Below are positions 1-9,449 of a stretch of 53,953 nucleotides of DNA, piece by piece. Position numbers and translations under genes: made by a program. How positions within the stretch are numbered: position 1 is the stretch's first letter; each line of letters begins with the position of its first letter. Below the pieces are notes generated by a model, which saw only the letters and a list, made by a program, of their open reading frames with translations, was not told the DNA's origin and ran no database searches. Source of the stretch: Nemertoderma westbladi (taxonomy: Eukaryota; Xenacoelomorpha; Nemertodermatida; Nemertodermatidae). Location: the NCBI GenBank assembly GCA_032718475.1, contig JAUCBJ010002358.1, forward strand, positions 1-53,953, read 5' to 3'.

Positions 1-343
1 TTACGTTCATTAAAGTCTTAAATTCTAGCATATAGTTATTTTCACCAAAGCTGGGTCTATAAGGGTAGCCATGTTCCACCTTCGAATCAACATTCAATTC
101 CCCATAGTTTAAGTTGAAGTGATTGAAATGTAGCGGATTGCTACCCAATTCTCCATTAAAGCTGGCATTAGTGAGCCTGCCCAAAAGAATATATTTCGGT
201 AACCTCCCTTGAATTATACTTGAGTGAGTATAACTTGACTGCCCACCCGCAATTGTGAAGGTCTTCACATCTTGCTTCAATAAGTTATATATAAAGTCAT
301 TTTTCTGTGAACCTACAAGATGCACTCGTGCCACTTCGTCATC
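1..343 (-). pseudogene. Polinton/adintovirus-type major capsid protein, C-terminal-half fragment
   Basis: An uninterrupted minus-strand frame of about 114 codons runs off the left edge of the window. It aligns by eye with the second half of the major capsid protein at 32645-33904. Shared features are a V-x-TFTI stretch followed by a Gln/Thr-rich turn, then a GEL-x-SNPL-x-F-x-HFNL block and a YxPxF segment. In Polintons this protein is the double-jelly-roll capsid subunit. The N-terminal half is missing: at 344 the frame runs into a TTTTA simple repeat. Sequence divergence from the 33-kb copy is high, so this belongs to a different element lineage. It may continue to the left of the window, so whether the C-terminus is intact cannot be seen. 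Confidence 0.72.
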
Positions 344-591
344 GATTTTATTTTATTTTATTTTATATTTCATCACTGTTATATGTATATGTGTTATGTT
401 ATAAATATATATTTCACTGTTGCTATATTAAAAATATATAGTCGACTATATTTCATTTTTCTTTTTCCATCTTAGGATAAATAATATAAGGGTTAAAAAC
501 AAAGAACATCAACACAGATAAACAGTAAAACATTTAAATGACAAGTTACAATAGACAAGTAACAAGATGTTTAGTTTATAATTTGAGTAGT
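344..591. other. AT-rich spacer with a short TTTTA simple repeat
   Basis: About 250 bases of AT-rich DNA beginning with four or five TTTTA units (344-366), where the capsid fragment loses its frame. No gene, terminal repeat or target duplication was recognised. It may be the breakpoint that removed the N-terminal half of the capsid gene. Confidence 0.5.
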
Positions 592-945
592 TTAGTTTAT
601 ATCCACAGCATCTAGCTTTATCTTTATCTGTTCTGTTTGAGGACAGTGAGATAATTTTAGTTTTACAATTTCCATCGAATATCTTTTAGAGACATTGGGG
701 GAAGCATTAGGGTGAAATAGATTGAAGTGGATCTGCTTAGGGAGGAAAACTGCATCTTTTAGTGTGCGTTTGAGAAAGTTGATGCAACACTCAACAGCAT
801 AATTTGAAGGCAGGGTTAATTTGTTTGTTGTCTTCAGGTTGACAATAATTGTTTCTGATGGTGTATGTTGAATGTGTATAAGGGGGGGTGAGATAGTAAT
901 GGGAGGAAGTGGATTGTTGAATAAGATGAAAGTTGGAGAAATCAC
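592..945 (-). CDS. Hypothetical protein in the left Polinton-like relic
   Basis: A 117-codon frame beginning at a GTG; no ATG lies near its 5' end, so the start is unknown. The product is rich in Pro, Ile and Leu near the N-terminus, with Lys-rich and Ile-rich strands later. No family recognised. It lies on the same strand as the capsid fragment (1-343) and the ORFs at 989-1324 and 1343-2126, which fits one decayed virus-like element. It could be a fragment or a chance frame. Confidence 0.3.
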   Translation of the reverse strand: MISPTFILFNNPLPPITISPPLIHIQHTPSETIIVNLKTTNKLTLPSNYAVECCINFLKRTLKDAVFLPKQIHFNLFHPNASPNVSKRYSMEIVKLKLSHCPQTEQIKIKLDAVDIN

Positions 946-995
946 TCGCTTTTATATTTAAACCTGGAGAAATCACTCGCTTTTATATTTAAACC
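935..995 (-). promoter_or_regulatory. Tandemly duplicated 31-bp segment carrying a TATA-box-like motif
   Basis: A 30-base sequence at 935-964 is repeated without change at 966-995 (period 31). On the minus strand each copy contains TATAAAAG (949-956 and 980-987) preceded by TTTAAA, followed by GCGAGTGA. It sits between two minus-strand ORFs (989-1324 and 592-945), where a promoter of the downstream ORF would be expected. The duplication also ends the upstream ORF. Function is inferred only from the motif and position. Confidence 0.35.
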
Positions 996-1324
996 ATTGG
1001 CAATGTAGTTGATTTCAAATCTTTTTTGATGACAGGCCATATGGCAACATAAGCTTCACCTTTGAATGAATAAATGAAAGCCGCTACTGATTCGTATAAA
1101 TTAATACACTGGTGATTAGGTAGTTGTAGTTGCTTTGGTTCATAATCACTATTGTTAGCCAATGACTTTAGTTCAGAGAGTGCTTCTCGGGCGCGATCTG
1201 TATTGTCAATAGAGAACATGTAGTCATAGCGTCTGTCAGAAATTTCGAGGGTTTCATAGTTGTAAGTGGTATAAATTTTATTATTAAATAATTTTATTAT
1301 TATTATTAATTCTTCATGGTTCAC
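989..1324 (-). CDS. Hypothetical protein, possible relative of Polinton ORF1
   Basis: A 111-codon frame starting at GTG. Its last third contains a Gln-Cys pair, Asn-Leu, then a [FY]KGxxYxx[IL]W pattern that also occurs in ORF1 of the complete Polinton (19079 onward). The first part shares a looser pattern of Lys-Tyr-Thr, Ser-Asp and an amphipathic helix. The KGxxYVxIW strand resembles the core of PC4/p15-type transcription coactivators, but the helix that should follow is absent because the frame ends in the duplicated promoter-like segment. The homology is weak and read by eye. The gene is probably truncated. Confidence 0.35.
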   Translation of the reverse strand: MNHEELIIIIKLFNNKIYTTYNYETLEISDRRYDYMFSIDNTDRAREALSELKSLANNSDYEPKQLQLPNHQCINLYESVAAFIYSFKGEAYVAIWPVIKKDLKSTTLPMV

Positions 1325-1342
1325 TTCATCGTAACATTTCTA

Positions 1343-2126
1343 TCATTCGACCACAGAATCGTACCATGAAATTTTAAACAGTTCATTTCTGGTGAGTACA
1401 ATTGCTTCTCTTATGGAAACAATAACTTTGTTTGAATCAACCTCAACTCCACTCGCGATTGCAATGTTTCTTTTATTATTAATATTTGTGATATAACCAA
1501 AAGTAGAACTATCGAAAGAAACATATTTCTCTGGCTCTAAGACAATGTGCGAGATTGGATTGATGTAAGGACGACAAATGTTTATATAATGTTGTAGTAA
1601 AGCAGCCGCAGTGTATGAGATGGTTAACCAAGCCCCATCTACTGTATCTTCTAGTTTTATTAAATCAATAGGTTTCAGTGGGGAGGTTTTCGAATAACAT
1701 TAAAACCAAAATAATGTGCTTTGCTGTTGTTGTTGTACAGTATAAACATGTTATTTCATTTAATTGTTCAATAAAAGTTAGTACATCATATCCAAACAGT
1801 TTGAAGAAACGAGTTTCATCTTTGAGGGGGAGAATCGAAGCGTTCCAAATAATTAAAAGAATTGAGTTTGAAATATTATGAAAATCAAACAGACACTCAT
1901 CAACAAAAAAGGAAGCTTTGAGTGTTGACATACCAAGGAGCTTGTTCGCAGATTCTTGTGTTACATTGCCGTGGATATATTCAATATTCGGTTGAGGTAT
2001 TACAAATGTTTCTAATGAGGTTGTCAGATTGAACATTATATTCGATTCTGATTTGTGCAGTTTGAAACCATGGTTTGCAAAATGAAATTTATCATTATTT
2101 AGAGTTTGATATTGACCATCCTTCAA
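1343..2126 (-). pseudogene. Hypothetical protein of the left relic, frameshifted
   Basis: The frame opens after a stop upstream of 2126 (first codon in the run is TTG, no ATG) and stays open to about 1670. Coding character then continues one frame over, down to a TGA at 1343-1345, giving about 260 codons in all. Both halves end in a strand-then-helix pattern: an Asp-Leu-Phe helix in the first half and a VSIREAI...LTRNEL pattern in the second. That layout resembles ORF1 at 19079 and, loosely, the PC4 coactivator fold. No confident family. One frameshift near 1672 and the lack of an ATG suggest a relic. Confidence 0.4.
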
Positions 2127-2222
2127 CTCAAAGCAGGATCGTAGAATGAAATGCGCTTAATTTGTTAGAATGAGATGGGGTTGGTTAGATGAAGTGCTAA
2201 CCATCATTGGAAAGAGTTTGTT

Positions 2223-2336
2223 TCAAGGATCAAAATATAAACCGAATGAGTTGTCTGAGAGAGATATTTGATTTTCGTTGGAAACAATTTTTACTTGAGG
2301 GAAGTTGAACTTTTGATGGAGTTGAGCTTGAGCCAT
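2223..2336 (-). CDS. Short hypothetical ORF with an ATG, 37 codons
   Basis: An ATG-initiated minus-strand frame of 37 codons lies about 100 bases upstream of the open frame at 1343-2126. Composition looks protein-like (mixed Gln, Ser, Asn and hydrophobics, no low complexity). It could be the true N-terminus of that downstream gene separated by damage, or a chance ORF. No family recognised. Confidence 0.2.
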   Translation of the reverse strand: MAQAQLHQKFNFPQVKIVSNENQISLSDNSFGLYFDP

Positions 2337-2439
2337 CTTGAAGAATATAGAATATTATGTATAACAATAAATGAATTATAAATTTAAATAAAAAAGTAAG
2401 ATAGCCGATAACATTTTTGTAAGTGAAGTTCAAAGCGAT

Positions 2440-3109
2440 GGATGGGGGTTTATAAGGGAAAGGGTAACCAATGAAAATAATAGTGAAATGTTGGGGGAAA
2501 CAATAGAAATAAAAAAATTTGAGAGAGACGTGCTAATGGATTGAGGGAATAATAAACACATTTCGCGAAACACATGTCATTGGGTTAATTAAATGGGTTG
2601 ATTTTGGGTTGATTTGAGATGCTAGGAATGTGCTGGAGATAAGTGCATATAGCTATATACATATAGCATAGTTACTATATGGTTTTTGGATAATAGGGCT
2701 CTGGAATGCTTTTAATACGCGGAGTATGTGTGTGGTCAGGCGCACAGGCTGCTTCATACAGTACAATGTGAAAGAAGGCTAGATTGTGAACCAGATGTTT
2801 CTTGTAATTTTCTCACCAAGCAAGAAAAGGTCATTGATCTCGTTTAGGAAGCCGAAAATATATTAATTAACAATGCGATCACTTAAATACGGAGCCCGGG
2901 AAGGGACATGAGAAAAATATTTTTCTAACACGACCATTTACGTTAATATTACAAATTTGGAGTTGTTTGATTGGTTGTAGTAACATAGGAGAACTAAATT
3001 TGAGGGAAATTAAAATTGTATATCAGTGGTTCTTACATTACTGATCAGTATAGGCCTATTATATATTTCGCGTTTATCTAACGGCTGCAGGTATACTGAA
3101 CTGTGAACT
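2440..3109. other. Non-coding, AT-rich; no feature recognised
   Basis: Both strands were read; no ORF with protein-like composition, no repeat pair and no transposon terminus was seen. It contains a GC-richer patch around 2893-2910 of unknown meaning. Confidence 0.5.
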
Positions 3110-3115
3110 GTGAAT

Positions 3116-4650
3116 ATGAATAACGAACTTGAAACATTCATGAGAGAACGAAGCTTGGGCGAGTTCATTCCTCGGATGGTAACCGACAAGATAAGCCCAG
3201 AAGTTATATTACTACCAAATGACGTTGAACAGAAACTTTACTTACCAGCATACGGCGACCGAGTTTCTGTAAAGGCATTTTGTAGGCAGATGAACGGTGC
3301 CAGTAGTTCGAATAATCCTAACCCAACCTCTGAATCGAACGCCGACTCTAATGGAAATACTGTATTGGATCAGATACGAAATAGGCGGGGAATAGCTAAA
3401 GGTTCAAACGAATGCGAGATCAGGATGTTAATATGAAAGGTAATACATATGCTAATAAATCTTGCTCGAGGTTGGAGCTTGGTAGGCTTCACTACCGATC
3501 TGAGGATCGAGGTTTTGTTCAAGTGCGGCAGAAGTCTGGAGGTGGAATACGCCATCTGACTGAAGAAAAGAAAACGACATTGCGAGAAATTTTAGATAAG
3601 GGGGTGGCTCTATTTTTCGTTGGGGGGGTTTCGTCTTGGGGTGCTTTAGCGGACATGGATGTTGATATCCGAGATTTTATAGGGTCGGTTTTTACTAATC
3701 TTTCTGTTAGTATTGGAGAATTTTATGAAGAAACAAAGCTACGTATACTTTGATTATATATTGGTTCAAAATTAAAATGAGAAGTTTCCTCGGCCAATCC
3801 ACTGGCTGAAATCTTTTCAACCTATCCAGATCCACATTCTGCCATCGTGGAAGATCATCCTTCTGTCATCTTGGAAGTTCAGCCCTCTGTTAGATTCTCG
3901 GTCTCGGAAGATCGGCCTACCGTCATCTCCGAAGATCCGCTTTCCTCTATCATCTCATGGGATACGGCAGCTGAAAGTAACTTTGACGTCAACGATCAAC
4001 TTGTTGTGAATACGCCGGATTCACTCCATGGAATTTTAATTAGTTTGATAGAACAGCTTAACGAGGAGGGAAGAAACATAATCAACATCGATAGAGAAGA
4101 TGTTATGGATGGAGTGAAGCGGGGGTTTTCTCGAAGTACCTTCAATCCATGTTTATCCTTGGATGTAAAGTTTAGTGACGAGGACGGAATGGATGCAGGG
4201 GGTCCTCGTAGGGAGTTCATGCGACTCGCCATGCAGGCTATTTCCAGGGCACCTACTTTTGAAGGACCAGATACTGCTAAATGCTTTGCTCTTGATTATA
4301 ACAGTTAGTAATTATTTATTACTTAATTCTTTTATTTTATTACTTAATTATTTTTATTTATATAGGATTCTATTAAGGTAATAAAATATTTAGACCAATT
4401 TGTTAGTGTCTATTTTTTTATTATTTTATTATTTTTTTATTATTTTATTATTTATTATCTTAATTAAGAAAAAAATATTTCATTATTGGCCGCATGATTG
4501 TATATATGATAGTCCATCGTGGCCCATTTCCCTTATTCTTTTCACCATTTACCTACGAATTACTGGTTTCCCAAGAGCTGGATTCTCAAATTATGTTTAC
4601 TTTGGAACATATCAATGAATACGATTGGCGATCTCAAATCAATGCTGTAT
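3116..4650 (+). pseudogene. G2E3-like HECT-domain E3 ubiquitin ligase gene, broken and incomplete
   Basis: Three consecutive coding blocks match the invertebrate family usually annotated as G2/M-phase-specific E3 ligase-like. Block 1 (from the ATG at 3116) has a SAM-like pattern with an AYGDRV motif. Block 2 (3412-3753) has the family's VRxKxGGGxRHL stretch. Block 3 (3847-4308) ends in the start of a HECT N-lobe (DEDGMDAGGPRREF). After an AT-rich stretch that looks like an intron, about 4470-4650 encodes the next HECT piece (IGRM...HRGPFPLFFSP), ending at a GTATGT donor-like site. Damage: a frame change near 3410 and in-frame TGAs at 3751 and 3778; family alignment suggests the first was an Arg codon (CGA to TGA). 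The catalytic-Cys lobe is not present. Such ligases attach ubiquitin to substrates, but this copy cannot be functional as read. Confidence 0.65.
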
Positions 4651-4880
4651 GTACAGTTCCAATCCCAATAAACATTAACTTGGTCATTTTGGCGGCCAAA
4701 ACGACCAAAATGGCCAAATATAAATTGCGGCATTCATGTAAGGAACTTCTGAGGCACGTTGGCTTGTCAATCACAGCCAGTGAATAATGGATGAGTGTAA
4801 GTAAAGCCCAGGATGTTGGCAGATAGAAAAAGGCTTCGATTTTCGGACATTCCCTCCCCAATCCCCCCCCCCTCCGGACA

Positions 4881-5134
4881 GTTCCGTTCCGTTCCTTTCC
4901 GTTCCGTTCCGTTCCGTTCCATTCCGTTCCGTTCCGTTCCGTTCCGTTCCGTTCCGTTCCGTTCCGTTCCGTTCCGTTCCGTTTCGTTCCGTTCCGTTCC
5001 GTTCCGTTCCGTTCCGCTCCGTTCCGTTCCGTTCCGTTCCGTTCCGTTCCGTTCCGTTCCGTTCCGTTCCGTTCCGTTCCGTTCCGTTCCGTTCCATTCC
5101 GTTCCGTTCCGTTCCGTTCCGTTCCGTTCCGTTC
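4881..5134. repeat. GTTCC pentanucleotide microsatellite, about 50 units
   Basis: Nearly perfect 5-bp tandem repeat with a handful of single-base variants (GTTCC to ATTCC, GTTTC, GCTCC). Because 5 is not a multiple of 3 and the unit has no stop codon in several frames, it yields spurious Arg-Ser-Val-Pro-Phe or Glu-Arg-Asn-Gly-Thr repeat ORFs. It sits at the 3' end of the LINE fragment on the minus strand, a common place for microsatellites to seed. A run of ten C precedes it (4863-4872). Confidence 0.95.
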
Positions 5135-5179
5135 GAGTACTACTACTAGGATTGGCATGCTGCATTGCAGCTGCATTTT

Positions 5180-5990
5180 TAAGAATGCTGTGCCGGCTTG
5201 TCAACAAAATTGCAACGCCACAACTCCCTATCACCCATGACATTTGCTAGATCATCCGTATCTTCAAGGCCAGTGTCCTTTAAGATGCGTCTCAAGAAAG
5301 TCATGGGCTGTCCACCATGCTTATTCACTCCATGACGCCGCCAAAGCACAAGATTATGCACTGGCTGGTCCTCATGGCGAAAGCACTGTCCTGCAAAGCG
5401 GAGGCGATTTTGTTCTAGTGTCAAGCTTGGGGGAACCAATGAGACACCTCCAATGTTATATAGTGTCTGGTTGGAGATGTGTGCATTGTACTTGACACAA
5501 TGAACCCGGCGTAGCATTCTTGTGAATGTGCCATCCAGAGATTTGGTGTCCTCAGCAGTTAGAGCCCAACATTACTCCGGTACAACAGTACTCCCGTAGA
5601 GGAGTCTGGAACTACTGCTGCTCTAAATTAGTTAATAAAAAGACCAACACTAGAAGCAGCCTGTTCTAATGAGCTGAGGAGCTGTTGGGCTCCCTCTAAT
5701 GATTCTGAGAGTACTCCTAAGTCATCAGCAAAGTCTAGCTCAGTTAGGTACTTGGCAGGATTTCCTCGACTTCTGGAGCCAGTAGGTGGAGTTATCATCA
5801 CCCCATCATCATTATGATGATCTAAGGACATGCGTAGAACATAGTCAACCACAATAATGAACAAGAATGGTGCAAGTGTGTCTCCTTGGAGGACGCCCCA
5901 TAACACTTCAAATGGTTCTGTGTCACCGTCAACAGTAGACACAAATGTTGTCGAACCATCGTATACTGATCTGATTGCTGCAATAATTTC
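5180..5990 (-). pseudogene. Non-LTR retrotransposon (LINE) reverse-transcriptase fragment
   Basis: At 5628-5942 a minus frame carries RT motifs: GVLQGDTLAPFLF (fingers/palm block 4) and LDFADDLGVL (the catalytic Asp-Asp in FADD). At 5179-5517 lies the C-terminal tail typical of invertebrate LINEs (repeated Arg/Trp and an RFAGQCFRH stretch, then a DTG and DRELWR pattern). Between them the frame is broken and the thumb region is mostly missing. The endonuclease and the 5' half are absent. The 3' side abuts the GTTCC microsatellite. Clade cannot be fixed by eye; an RTE/CR1-like group is possible. Confidence 0.7.
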
Positions 5991-7547
5991 ATCAAAAAGA
6001 TCTTAATTAAATATAATAATGGGTGAGGAAAATTGTAATGAACTTAAAGACTTTTATTAACCAATAAGAAATAGTAGAAATTGTACAATGTCCTTCCCAC
6101 TCCACCTCGTAACATAATCATAACAACATATTCATAACTTCCATGATCTAACCTTTCTAACCTACTTCAAAAAGTTTCAAGCTCTACTAGCTCTGGTACT
6201 ATAATAGGGTTTAACGTAGTGATACAGTAGTGGTAATAGTGTATCACGCATTCAGCTAACCTCATATGGCCCATGGTTGTAGTTGGCCTATGTGCGATTC
6301 GGGGTTAATGCTGGCTGTGTTAAAACACTTCTTATTAGTGAACGTTTTCGCCCTAACCGGGCTACTTCAGACTATAATGCAGTATTAGGAATGTATATAG
6401 TTAAAATTATTGCATCCCACCACTAAATCAATATTCCCTCTCCTTTATAACACGGGGTTCTGTCATAAACTAATAAGGGTATGTAAATAGCATAAATGGA
6501 GAGAAATAGAAATATATATACAGTAGTTTAACTAGAACTATCATTATTAAATAAGGAACAAAAACATCATTAAATGAAAATAAAGTAAATACCAGATATA
6601 GACTAGTTAGTTAGGTTATACAGTAGGCATTAGAGAGAGCATGGTTACTTCCAAAGTATATTGTGCACAAATACAAAGCAGAAACCTCCGGATGGTGAAA
6701 AACGCTGCATACAGCGGCATTAATAGTAATAGATCTATGCGCAAATAGACAAAAACACAATAAAAATATACTTATAATGTGTACAGTAGGGTGAGAAAAC
6801 GGTTTATGGTAAGGTTATTAAATGTCAAAATTGAAAAATTAATTCAATGATACAGTATATATTGTCCAATGGGACTGACAACCAAATATATAGAATACAA
6901 CAAACAAATTATAAGACAGCAGGTGGGTTGGTGTAGTGGCGTAAATATCATGTAATGATGAGTTCCCCACTGGACCACCCAAATCAGGTAACCCGCCCGT
7001 CCAGTGGAAAGGAAACTGATAACTAAACGTTCCAGTGTAGTGTCTGTGCAGGCCGATCCCTACACAGCACCATAGTAATACAGAATAGAAACAGAATATC
7101 TCAAGTAACAAACAATAAATCAGGTATGAATAATATGTGTAAGAATCAGACAATAATATAAACAAATATGTAAAACTAAAGAATCTGTACTACTAAAGAA
7201 CTATGTGCCATAAAACAACAATATCACCTTCCACTCTGTCACCAAACCAACTGAACCAATATTGCTAATCTGTGTATAATGTACCCCGGTAGCGCGTATG
7301 AATATTCCCTAGTAACGAGCCAGACTGGGGTCTAAGACCCCAGCCTGGCACCCATACGTTGCAAAAACCCTAACTAAGTACATAATCCTACTACCTAAAA
7401 CTAAAACCCACTGAACCCCCCCCCCCCCCCCCAATATAACAATAAACTAGTACATATGTAGTACGTATTGACCGCCCAATTTGTACATCCCTGTCACTGT
7501 CTCCAACCGGTAAGGCCAATATCCCATCTACCATGCTCCTGCCCCAG
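5991..7547. other. Gene-free stretch with a poly-C tract
   Basis: No coding frame with convincing composition on either strand (the 108-codon frame at 6839-7165 is hydrophobic and unsupported). It holds a run of 17 C at 7416-7432. No transposon ends recognised. Confidence 0.5.
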
Positions 7548-7815
7548 GTGCAACCAGCCTATCCCAGCCCACATGCTCTGTGTATAACCGGTTTGTAATT
7601 ACCCTAGCCCCATGTGTGTGTATTGATACCTTGCCGCAGGTGTAGCCAGCCTATCCCAGCCCACGTGCTCTGTGTATAACCCGTTTGTAATTACCCTGGC
7701 CCTGTGTGTGTATTGATACCTTGCCGCAGGTGTAGCCAGCCTATCCCATCCCACGTGCTCTGTGTATAACCCGTTTGTAATTACCCTGGCCCTGTGTGTG
7801 TATTGATACCTTGAG
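7548..7815. repeat. Three-copy tandem repeat, 90-92-bp unit
   Basis: Units begin at 7548, 7640 and 7730, each starting GTGTAGCCAGCC (GTGCAACC in the first) and ending in TTGCCGCAG or, in the partial third copy, in TTGAGAG. Units 2 and 3 are almost identical; unit 1 differs at several positions. Function unknown; the array is probably untranslated DNA of a neighbouring retroelement. Confidence 0.85.
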
Positions 7816-8080
7816 AGTTGACTCAGTGGAAGGCGTACGTAGTGACCTAATAACTAATATTCCTGGAAACCACTGCAGCCCATTCCTCCCCCCCCCCCCC
7901 CCCCCCGTGTGCCCTGTAACTAGTCGGTTCAGTGATCTTACCTACACCTACAGTACAAACACTACAGTAATTACCCTTACAGTACAAACGATAGGCTTGG
8001 GTGGGAAACCCGTGGTTGTAGTATAATATCTGTGTGGGTTCGGGAAGGGTAAGTTTCCGGTTGTCGGACAGACTCCCCCT

Positions 8081-8107
8081 TGGGAGTGTAAATGAGTTAC
8101 ACTCCCA
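8081..8107. repeat. Perfect inverted repeat, 11-bp stem and 5-base loop
   Basis: The left arm TGGGAGTGTAA (8081-8091) is exactly complementary to 8097-8107 around a 5-base loop. It resembles in design the hairpins at 45.7-45.9 kb beside the intact Gag ORF. Confidence 0.8.
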
Positions 8108-8338
8108 TATCTAAAGGCACGAGCCAGTAGACACCCTGTGAACGTCGGGAAAGTAGGCGACTCCTAAGCAATCCGTCGGTTGTTGGTTAAAAAAAAATTG
8201 TGTTAAAAATGAATAAGATAATGATGGGTACTACTGACCCGGAGTATGGTTTTAAAAACGGGAGTTGATAGTCCCTCTACCAATTCGCCGAGAGTCAGCA
8301 CACTAGACGAGTTTCTGCTGACCCCACAGACGATTGAA

Positions 8339-8362
8339 ATCAACACCCAACTGGGTGTTGAT
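8339..8362. repeat. Perfect inverted repeat, 11-bp stem and 2-base centre
   Basis: Arms ATCAACACCCA (8339-8349) and TGGGTGTTGAT (8352-8362) are exactly complementary. It lies inside an unassigned minus frame (8203-8406). It could extrude as a cruciform or fold in RNA; function unknown. Confidence 0.8.
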
Positions 8363-9449
8363 ATCGTGAAACGGTTTAAGCCCCGTAACGCGCTGTTCAG
8401 TGCCATCCACTCTCGGATTTAGGCAATGGTATCACACCATAAAGGATTCATGATACGAAAAATAATGTAGATAAATTAATTAAAAAACATATTGTGCTTG
8501 TTGTGCCATGCACACACACTCATACACTCGTATGTACTTTGGGTGACCCATGCACCACTTATTGGTTATGGGGCACACCCATGGACACCACATCACTACG
8601 CTCTCTAACGTTTTTTTACGATCCTTTGGGCACCCATTTAAATATTTATAATCTCTCCGAACGTGCTATCGATTACTTTCTCCAGGTCCGGCTCTATGGC
8701 ACGGCGGGCCCCCAGGTATGGGATCGACCCCCTGCATCCTGGTCAACCCAGGGTGCTACCCTTCCGCCCAGCTGCGCTCCAACCAACTACTCTGTGCCAT
8801 TCGTTAACTTTCAACCTACAATTCTCATTCCTGTCTCAATCACTGCACACAGTGCTGTCGCATTCCAAACAACCTCAAACTATTGTGGCCATCCATATCA
8901 GGCCACCCCCAATGTGCGCACGTACCTGTGATAAGGTAGGTGGGCCCCATTGGTGGTACATACTTGTTTGGTACCGTAAGTTGTGAGTGGGAACATCCAC
9001 AGCGACGAACCCACTCGTGGGTGGCATCTTCTGCTTCACCCACTGCTGTGTGACTGTTGTACGTAACACTCATACACGCGTATGTACACACATACACTCT
9101 AAATACTTAATTAACCAAATCATACCACTCTTTAAACTGTGTTTAACTATCCACCCATGATAAGGGATACACACTCGCACCCCCCCCCCCCCCCCCCCCG
9201 TGAGCTCCCCAGTACAGCCAGTGGTTAATAATTATAGACGGTTTACTCTATAAACGTGTTAATCATTCGGTTGTGCGTACCTACATGAATTAAATGAAAT
9301 AAAAATGGAAATATTGCATCAGGTATTGCAAGGTGGTGCTTGTAAATATGTATAATGTGACGTATAGTCTCGGTACTCTCGTAAGGTGCAGTCAAGTGAC
9401 TCTCGTAAAATCCCGTAAAGTGGAGTCTGTACTCAAGTAATGTGCCGTC

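Larger units (their letters stand above)
7816..9449. other. Gene-poor stretch with poly-C runs and perfect inverted repeats
   Basis: It contains a run of 19 C (7888-7906), a run of 20 C (9180-9199) and two perfect hairpins listed separately. Frames at 8203-8406 (minus) and 8494-8931 (plus) lack recognisable motifs and were not accepted as genes. The sequence lies downstream (minus strand) of the decayed Gag copy at 9450-11973 and may be its 3' untranslated or LTR part, but no matching LTR was found. Confidence 0.4.

Noticed and set aside
4634-5250. Glu-Arg-Asn-Gly-Thr and Arg-Ser-Val-Pro-Phe repeat proteins
   Set aside because: They are translations of the GTTCC microsatellite on both strands.
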